This document shows, piece after piece, positions 6,969 to 11,989 of a DNA stretch of 11,989 bases. The stretch is from RGIG5579 sp045601445 (lineage in GTDB: Bacteria; Bacillota; Clostridia; Oscillospirales; SIG627): NCBI GenBank assembly GCA_045601445.1, contig JAZRZQ010000051.1:1-11989 (forward strand). The letters are read 5' to 3'. Numbering within the stretch: position 1 is the first letter of the stretch; each line of letters begins with the position of its first letter. Under the pieces are notes generated by a model that saw only the letters and a program-made list of their open reading frames with translations, ran no database searches and had not been told where the DNA came from. The position numbers were made by a program, and so were the translations under genes.

Positions 6969-8392
6969 AGATCGTTTTTGCAGCAAGCGAGGCAAATCCT
7001 TATATGAAAACGGGGGGCTTGGGCGACGTTGCTCAGGCTCTCCCTTTGAGCTTGGCTCAGATCGAGGGCAACGAAATGACGGTGTTTTTGCCGCTTTACG
7101 CCCCGATCAAGGAAAAATATACCGATCTGGAAAAGGTTTGCGAGTTTCAAACGCAGCTTTCCTGGAGATCGCAGTACACTGCGCTGTATCGCAAAATAAG
7201 CGACGGCGTGACGTATTATTTCGTCGATAACGAGTATTATTTCGCCCGCACGCCCATCTACGGCCACGGAGACGACGGCGAACGCTTTGCGTTCTTTTCC
7301 AAGGCCGTTCTCGAGGGGCTGGTGCAGCTCGGGCTTTGTCCGGACGTGCTTCATTGCAACGATTGGCAAACGGCTCTGATCCCCGTGTTTTACCGCGCCT
7401 TTTACAAGGAGCTTCTTCCCGAGGTAAAAACGGTGTTCACCATTCACAACGTCGAGTATCAGGGCTTGGCGCATCCGTATTTTCTCGGTGACGTGCTCGG
7501 CCTTTCGCAGGAGTACGAGCCGATCCTCACCTTCGATCACAACATCAACGTCATGAAGGGCGCGATCGTGATGGCGGATGCGGTCAACACCGTATCCCGC
7601 ACCTACGCTTCCCAGCTTCGCGATCCGTATTTCGCCCACGGTCTTGCGGGCGTCATCTCGGATTTTTCCCATAAGCTTTCGGGCATCGTGAACGGCATTG
7701 ACGAGGTCATCAACGACCCCGCGACCGACCCCAATCTGATTTCTCGCTACACCGTCCGCTCGCATCTGCGCGGTAAGCGCGAAAACAAGCGCGCACTGCA
7801 GGAGGCGCTCTCTCTTCCCGTGCGGGACGAGGTGCCGATGCTCGGTATGGTCAGCCGACTCGTTTCCCACAAAGGAACGGATCTGCTCTGCCCCTTGATG
7901 GAGGAGCTTGCGAGTCTTGACGTGCAGATCGTCATTCTCGGTACGGGTGACGGCGCGATCGAGGCTTGTCTTGCCGACTGCGCCCGCCGCCATCCCGATA
8001 AGATCTCCGTTCAGCTTCGCTTCGATCCGCGTATCGCCAGCCGCATCTATGCCGCTTCCGACTTCTATTTGATGCCTTCCAAGTCCGAGCCCTGCGGTCT
8101 GTCACAGCTGATCGCCATGCGCTACGGCGCGATCCCGATCGTCCACGCCACGGGCGGCCTGCGCGACACCGTGACCGCCTTCGATCCGACCACGCTTGAG
8201 GGCGTCGGCATCACCTTCCAGAGCTTTGACGTGCGCGATTTCAGAGATGCGATCGGCCGTGCGCTGGACCTCTACGCTGCCTCTCCGGATGCCTTTGCCG
8301 CTCTTCGCAAAAACGCGATGAAGCGCGATTCTTCCTGGGCCGGCGCGGCAATGGAATATCAGGCTCTTTACCGCTCGCTTTGCAAAAAATAA
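6965..8392 (+). CDS. glgA: Glycogen synthase (ADP-glucose-dependent, GT5)
   Basis: This enzyme adds glucose from ADP-glucose to the non-reducing ends of alpha-1,4-glucan in the cytoplasm. The 475 residues are the usual bacterial GlgA length and show both Rossmann-like (GT-B) halves. The N-terminal half has KTGGLGDV (15-22, ADP-glucose binding), DVLHCNDWQ (127-135) and TIHNVEYQGL with the conserved His161. The C-terminal half has VSRLVSHKG (296-304, with Arg298 and Lys303 at phosphate-binding positions) and SEPCGLSQ (374-381, Glu375 at the conserved catalytic-site position). Start ATG at 6965 has GGGAG 7 bases upstream inside glgD. The 4-base ATGA overlap with glgD implies translational coupling, keeping precursor synthesis and polymerisation in step. 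No missing key residue or frameshift is seen. Confidence 0.97.
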   Translation: MKIVFAASEANPYMKTGGLGDVAQALPLSLAQIEGNEMTVFLPLYAPIKEKYTDLEKVCEFQTQLSWRSQYTALYRKISDGVTYYFVDNEYYFARTPIYGHGDDGERFAFFSKAVLEGLVQLGLCPDVLHCNDWQTALIPVFYRAFYKELLPEVKTVFTIHNVEYQGLAHPYFLGDVLGLSQEYEPILTFDHNINVMKGAIVMADAVNTVSRTYASQLRDPYFAHGLAGVISDFSHKLSGIVNGIDEVINDPATDPNLISRYTVRSHLRGKRENKRALQEALSLPVRDEVPMLGMVSRLVSHKGTDLLCPLMEELASLDVQIVILGTGDGAIEACLADCARRHPDKISVQLRFDPRIASRIYAASDFYLMPSKSEPCGLSQLIAMRYGAIPIVHATGGLRDTVTAFDPTTLEGVGITFQSFDVRDFRDAIGRALDLYAASPDAFAALRKNAMKRDSSWAGAAMEYQALYRSLCKK

Positions 8393-8399
8393 AATTGGC

Positions 8400-8428
8400 T
8401 TGCAAAATGCGCTGTGATCTCATATAAT
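8400..8428 (+). promoter_or_regulatory. Predicted internal promoter for glgP
   Basis: In the 70-base glgA-glgP gap, TTGCAA (8400-8405, 4 of 6) and a perfect TATAAT (8423-8428) are separated by 17 bases, the optimal sigma-A spacing. Transcription would start near 8435 and give a leader of about 28 bases with an AAGGA site (8448-8452) 10 bases before the glgP ATG. No terminator is seen in the gap, so read-through from the glg promoter is also expected. The promoter is predicted by eye. Confidence 0.6.
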
Positions 8429-8462
8429 AGTAAAATCTATCAAACAGAAGGAAACGGTACCA

Positions 8463-10862
8463 ATGCAACAAAAGCAAACGCAATTACTTCAAAATCTCAA
8501 TGAAATCTGCGTGCGTCTGTTCGGCTGCGACTTGAAAAGCGCGACCGAAAAGCAGGCGTACAAGGTGCTTTGCACCTCTCTGCGCGAGGCACTTGCCAAA
8601 AAGCGCAAGGCTTATACCGACCTCAATTCCGACCGCAAAGAGGTGTACTATATGTCGATGGAGTTTTTGGTCGGAACGAGCCTGAGAAACAATCTTTTTA
8701 ATCTCGGCGTGGAGGCGGATTACCGCGCGCTGATGACTTCCCTCGGCTTCGACATCGACGCCATCTACGCGCTCGATCCCGACGCGGGTCTCGGCAACGG
8801 CGGTCTCGGCAGACTCGCTTCCTGTTATATGGATTCTCTGACCGGTCTGGATTATCCCGCCACGGGCTTTTCCATTCGCTACGAATTCGGCATCTTCAAG
8901 CAGAAGATCGTTGACGGTTGGCAGATGGAGTTCCCCGACAACTGGCTGGAAATGGGCGAGGTTTGGCTTCAGCCCCGACAGGACGAAAGCTACGAGGTTC
9001 GCTTTGAGGGCGAGGTTTCGGAGTGGATCGACGGGGGCCGTTTTAAGGTGGCTCATTCGGGCTATCAGACCGTCACCGCCGTCCCGTACGATATGTATAT
9101 CTCCGGCTACGACTCCAAGGCCGTCAACAAGCTTGTTCTCTGGAGCGCCAAGCTCCCCGGCTTTGATATGCACGCCTTCTCGCGCGGCGAATACGTCCGC
9201 TCTCTTGAACAGAATACCTTGGCCGAGGTGATCTCCAAGGTGCTCTATCCTGCCGACAACCACATCGAGGGCAAGCGCCTGAGATTGCGTCAGCAGTATC
9301 TTCTGGTTTCCGCTTCTTTGCAGAGCATTTTGGCGAAGCATTGGAAAAAATACAAGACCTACGACAATCTTGCCGATAAGGTCGCCATCCACATCAACGA
9401 CACCCACCCCGCGCTCTGCGTTCCCGAATTGATGCGCCTTTTGATGGATGAGCACGGCTACGGCTGGGACGAGGCGTGGGAGATCACCTGCAAGACCCTT
9501 TCCTACACCAACCATACCGTTATGAGCGAGGCGCTGGAAAAATGGAGCATCGAGCTGTTTTCTTCCCAGCTTCCCCGCATTTTCGCCATTACCAAAGAGA
9601 TTAACCGCCGTCTGGTGGAGCAGCTTTCCCGCTCTTATCCGGGCGATTGGGCCAAGATCGACTATATGGCACCCATCGCCGGCGGGGAGGTTCGTATGGC
9701 CAATCTCTGCCTTGCCGCCTGCCACCGCATCAACGGCGTGTCGGCTTTGCACACGCAGATTCTCAAGGACAGCATTTTCCACGATTATTTCGTTCTGACC
9801 CCCGAGCGCTTTCTCAACGTTACCAACGGCATTGCCTACCGTCGCTGGCTCTGTCAGGCAAACCCCGCGCTCAGCGACTTCTTGAAGCAGACCATCGGTG
9901 ACGGCTTCCTGAAGGATGCCACGAAGCTGGAAGCGCTTCTTGATTACCGCTCCGATTCGGCCGTTTTGGATTCTCTGCGTGCCATCAAGAGAAAGAATAA
10001 AGAAGCCCTGGCCGCGTACGTGGCTGACAAAAACGGAATTAAGATCGACCCCGACTCTCTCTTCGACGTGCAGGTCAAGCGCTTGCACGAGTATAAGAGA
10101 CAGCTTCTGAACGTACTGCACATCCTCTCGCTCTACCACCGCATCAAGAACGGCTCGACCGAGGGGCTCGTCCCCCGCACCTTCCTCTTCGGAGCCAAGG
10201 CCAGCGCGGGATACGATCTGGCCAAGGAGATCATCAGCCTGATTAACGCCACCGCCAATCTGGTGAATTCCGATCCGCAGGTGCGCGAATACGTCAAGGT
10301 CGTCTTTCTGGAGGATTACCGCGTCAGCCTTGCCGAAAAGATCATCCCCGCCGCCGATATTTCCGAGCAGATCTCCATTGCCGGAAAAGAGGCCAGCGGC
10401 ACGGGCAATATGAAATTGATGATTAACGGCGCCGTGACCCTCGGCACGCTCGACGGAGCCAACGTCGAGATCTTTGAGGCGGTCGGAAAAGACAATATTT
10501 TCCTGTTCGGTATGACATCCGACGAGGTGCAACAGCTCTGGAACCGCGGCTACCATCCGCAGGAGTTCGTCTCGGCCGACCCGAGCCTCGGGGCCGTTTT
10601 GGATATGCTCACCTCGGGCGTCCTCGGCCGCCGCTTCGACGGCGTGGCCGCCTCGCTTCTCACCGCCCGCTACGGCACGGCCGATCAGTATATGACCGTT
10701 GCCGACTTCGGTGATTACGTGCGGGCTCAGCGCGACGTGGCCGCCTCTTTTGCCAAGCCCGATGCTTTTGCCGAAAAATGCCTTGTCAATATCGCCAAGG
10801 CGGGCGTGTTCTCCGCGGACCGAAGTGTGCTTGAATACGTCCAAAAGATCTGGAAGATGTAA
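8463..10862 (+). CDS. glgP: Glycogen/maltodextrin phosphorylase (GT35)
   Basis: This enzyme phosphorolyses alpha-1,4-glucan from non-reducing ends to glucose-1-phosphate, using pyridoxal phosphate. The 799 residues match the family's usual length of about 800. Conserved blocks, in order: YYMSMEFLVG near residue 60, GLGNGGLGRLASC (from 109, glucan/active-site loop), HINDTHPAL, TNGIAYRRWL (from 454), KRLHEYKRQ (539-547), and the cofactor-binding EASGTGNMK with the pyridoxal-phosphate lysine at 651, followed by LGTLDGANVEI. The ATG at 8463 is preceded by AAGGA at 10 bases. It sits in the synthesis operon but has its own predicted promoter, so breakdown may be expressed separately. The next gene starts 2 bases after its stop. 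The gene contains no TTA, CTA or TCA codons after codon 8, which leaves the opposite strand open for 786 codons; that is a codon-usage effect. Preference for glycogen or maltodextrin cannot be told from sequence. Confidence 0.97.
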   Translation: MQQKQTQLLQNLNEICVRLFGCDLKSATEKQAYKVLCTSLREALAKKRKAYTDLNSDRKEVYYMSMEFLVGTSLRNNLFNLGVEADYRALMTSLGFDIDAIYALDPDAGLGNGGLGRLASCYMDSLTGLDYPATGFSIRYEFGIFKQKIVDGWQMEFPDNWLEMGEVWLQPRQDESYEVRFEGEVSEWIDGGRFKVAHSGYQTVTAVPYDMYISGYDSKAVNKLVLWSAKLPGFDMHAFSRGEYVRSLEQNTLAEVISKVLYPADNHIEGKRLRLRQQYLLVSASLQSILAKHWKKYKTYDNLADKVAIHINDTHPALCVPELMRLLMDEHGYGWDEAWEITCKTLSYTNHTVMSEALEKWSIELFSSQLPRIFAITKEINRRLVEQLSRSYPGDWAKIDYMAPIAGGEVRMANLCLAACHRINGVSALHTQILKDSIFHDYFVLTPERFLNVTNGIAYRRWLCQANPALSDFLKQTIGDGFLKDATKLEALLDYRSDSAVLDSLRAIKRKNKEALAAYVADKNGIKIDPDSLFDVQVKRLHEYKRQLLNVLHILSLYHRIKNGSTEGLVPRTFLFGAKASAGYDLAKEIISLINATANLVNSDPQVREYVKVVFLEDYRVSLAEKIIPAADISEQISIAGKEASGTGNMKLMINGAVTLGTLDGANVEIFEAVGKDNIFLFGMTSDEVQQLWNRGYHPQEFVSADPSLGAVLDMLTSGVLGRRFDGVAASLLTARYGTADQYMTVADFGDYVRAQRDVAASFAKPDAFAEKCLVNIAKAGVFSADRSVLEYVQKIWKM

Positions 10863-10864
10863 CG

Positions 10865-11989
10865 ATGAGGATTCTGTTCGATTCCAAATCGACCCGCTAC
10901 AAAGAGCCCTTCGGGGCTCTTTGTGTCGGTCAGCGTTGTCGGCTTTCCATTGACATTCCCGCCACCTGCCAAACGCGGGAGGTGCAGGTGCTGTTCCATC
11001 GGGAAAACGGCACGCCCCACGCCCTCTTTTATCTGGAAAAAAAGGGAGCAGAAGAGGGCTATGAGACCTTCTCCTGCTCGTTTTCTCTTTCGGAGGCGGA
11101 GCTTTTTTACTACCATTTCGTCATCCGCACCGAAAACGAATGCTTCCCGCTCTACCGTCAGGGGGAGAGTGATACGAATATGTGTCAGGGAAAGCCCTGG
11201 CAGTTGACGGTGTATCCCGCCGAGCTTCAAACGCCTCTGTCCCTGTCGGGCGGCGTCATGTATCAGATCTTTCCCGACCGCTTTTTTGCCGAGGGGCAGT
11301 GTGACCTTTCGGGCAAGCTCGAGCCGTTTGTTATCCACAGCGATCCGCACGATTGTCCCGAATACCGACCCGATGAAACGGGCGAGGTCAAAAATTGCGA
11401 TTTCTTCGGCGGCAATCTCCTTGGGATCGAGAAAAAGCTTGATTATCTGGCCTCGCTCGGAGTCAGCATCCTCTATCTGAATCCCATCTTCAAGGCGTGG
11501 TCGAACCATCGCTACGATACCGCCGATTATCGGAAGATCGACGAAATGCTCGGGGACGAGCGCGCGTTTTCCTCGCTTTGCCGGCAGGCTCACCGCCGAG
11601 GGATGCGGATCATTCTCGACGGCGTCTTTTCCCACACGGGAGCAAATTCCGTCTATTTCGACGCCAAGGGCGTGTTCGGCGGCGGTGCCGTCTCCGATCC
11701 CGCCTCGCCCTACCGCGCTTGGTTTGATTTTCAGTCCTATCCCGACCGCTATACTTCCTGGTGGGGCATTCGCACTCTGCCCTGCGTCAAGGAGACCGAG
11801 CCGTCGTTTCTCGATTATATCGTTGAAAACGAGGATTCCGTCCTCGAAAAATGGATGCGCCTCGGCGCAGACGGCTGGCGGCTGGACGTGGCGGATGAAT
11901 TGCCCGAGGCGTTTTTGGAGGCCTTCCGTGCCCGCCTGAAGGCCATCCGCCCCGACGCCCTTCTCATCGGAGAGGTTTGGGAGGATGCT
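10865..11989 (+). CDS. GH13 alpha-glucan hydrolase (alpha-amylase/neopullulanase-like), 3' end outside window
   Basis: A reading frame of 375 codons runs unbroken to the window edge. It is a GH13 enzyme, probably a cytoplasmic maltodextrin or cyclodextrin hydrolase of the neopullulanase/alpha-amylase type. Residues 1 to about 120 look like an N-terminal beta-sandwich (YKEPFGAL near the start). The catalytic barrel begins at MYQIFPDRF (132-140), with DFFGGNLLGI (179-188), SNHRYDT (213-219), region I DGVFSH (252-257), region II GWRLDVADE with the nucleophile Asp341, and region III IGEVWED with the acid/base Glu370. Region IV, with the third catalytic Asp, lies beyond the edge. There is no signal peptide. 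Start ATG at 10865 lies 2 bases after the glgP stop, with GGAAG 8 bases upstream, so it is cotranscribed with glgP. Codons 12-20 also form a strong RNA hairpin. The exact substrate and subfamily are uncertain. Confidence 0.9.
   Translation, partial: MRILFDSKSTRYKEPFGALCVGQRCRLSIDIPATCQTREVQVLFHRENGTPHALFYLEKKGAEEGYETFSCSFSLSEAELFYYHFVIRTENECFPLYRQGESDTNMCQGKPWQLTVYPAELQTPLSLSGGVMYQIFPDRFFAEGQCDLSGKLEPFVIHSDPHDCPEYRPDETGEVKNCDFFGGNLLGIEKKLDYLASLGVSILYLNPIFKAWSNHRYDTADYRKIDEMLGDERAFSSLCRQAHRRGMRIILDGVFSHTGANSVYFDAKGVFGGGAVSDPASPYRAWFDFQSYPDRYTSWWGIRTLPCVKETEPSFLDYIVENEDSVLEKWMRLGADGWRLDVADELPEAFLEAFRARLKAIRPDALLIGEVWEDA
10899..10924 (+). promoter_or_regulatory. Perfect 11-bp hairpin with UUCG loop in the 5' end of the GH13 gene
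   Basis: ACAAAGAGCCC (10899-10909), loop TTCG (10910-10913), GGGCTCTTTGT (10914-10924). The loop is closed by C-G, the exceptionally stable cUUCGg form. It begins 34 bases after the GH13 start and encodes Y-K-E-P-F-G-A-L-C, a segment that fits the N-terminus of this protein type. The 3' side is only moderately T-rich (CTCTTTGTGTC), so it is at best a partial terminator. It could instead slow ribosomes, protect the glgP 3' end from exonucleases, or be coincidental. Confidence 0.6.

Noticed and set aside
6698..7993. 431-codon open frame opposite the glgD-glgA junction
   Set aside because: It crosses a gene boundary on the opposite strand and ends within both real genes; glgD and glgA have full catalytic or structural motifs, so this is a shadow.
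8484..10844. 786-codon open frame on the minus strand, opposite glgP
   Set aside because: It is codon-aligned with glgP and is explained by absence of TTA, CTA and TCA codons. It begins with TTG, lacks a convincing ribosome binding site, and its translation resembles no family I know.
1..11989. CRISPR arrays, tRNA/rRNA genes, insertion sequences, defence or phage genes
   Set aside because: I looked for repeat-spacer patterns, tRNA-like cloverleafs in spacers and transposase-like proteins and saw none; coding sequence fills almost the whole window with glycan metabolism.

Overview
The window looks like chromosomal DNA from an anaerobic, probably gut-associated Bacillota (Firmicutes), most likely a Clostridia/Oscillospirales-type bacterium. 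The evidence is a glgC-glgD pair (GlgD, the non-catalytic ADP-glucose pyrophosphorylase subunit, is characteristic of Firmicutes), AGGAGG-type ribosome binding sites, TTG start codons, and GC-rich genes separated by very AT-rich spacers. This taxonomy is an inference from gene content only.

Layout. Bases 1-165 are non-coding and hold a strong hairpin (3-46) that can serve as terminator for the leftward genes. On the minus strand lie malQ (166-1548) and, upstream of it, a GH2 beta-galactosidase (1551-4394); they are 2 bases apart and form one leftward operon. Bases 4395-4645 are a divergent control region, with a leftward promoter near 4430-4458, an A/T-only dyad and T-tracts in the middle, and a rightward promoter at 4550-4578. 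On the plus strand follow glgC (4646-5836), glgD (5850-6968), glgA (6965-8392), glgP (8463-10862) and a GH13 alpha-glucan hydrolase that runs off the right edge (10865-11989). A second sigma-A-type promoter sits in the 70-base glgA-glgP gap.

How the genes work together. The plus-strand cluster is a glycogen cycle. GlgC, with GlgD as modulatory partner, makes ADP-glucose and GlgA polymerises it. GlgP phosphorolyses the polymer to glucose-1-phosphate, and the GH13 enzyme hydrolyses alpha-glucan or maltodextrin. MalQ, on the divergent operon, rearranges short maltooligosaccharides so that GlgP can use them. The beta-galactosidase supplies glucose and galactose from beta-galactosides taken up by the cell. 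None of the proteins shows an evident signal peptide, so all are read as cytoplasmic. No branching enzyme (glgB), transporter or transcription regulator lies within the window.

The region is mostly ordinary metabolism, and I do not see a previously undescribed system. The items most worth checking are a perfect 11-bp hairpin with a UUCG loop inside the first codons of the GH13 gene, the internal glgP promoter, the architecture of the divergent control region, and two start-codon decisions (malQ and glgC, both TTG).
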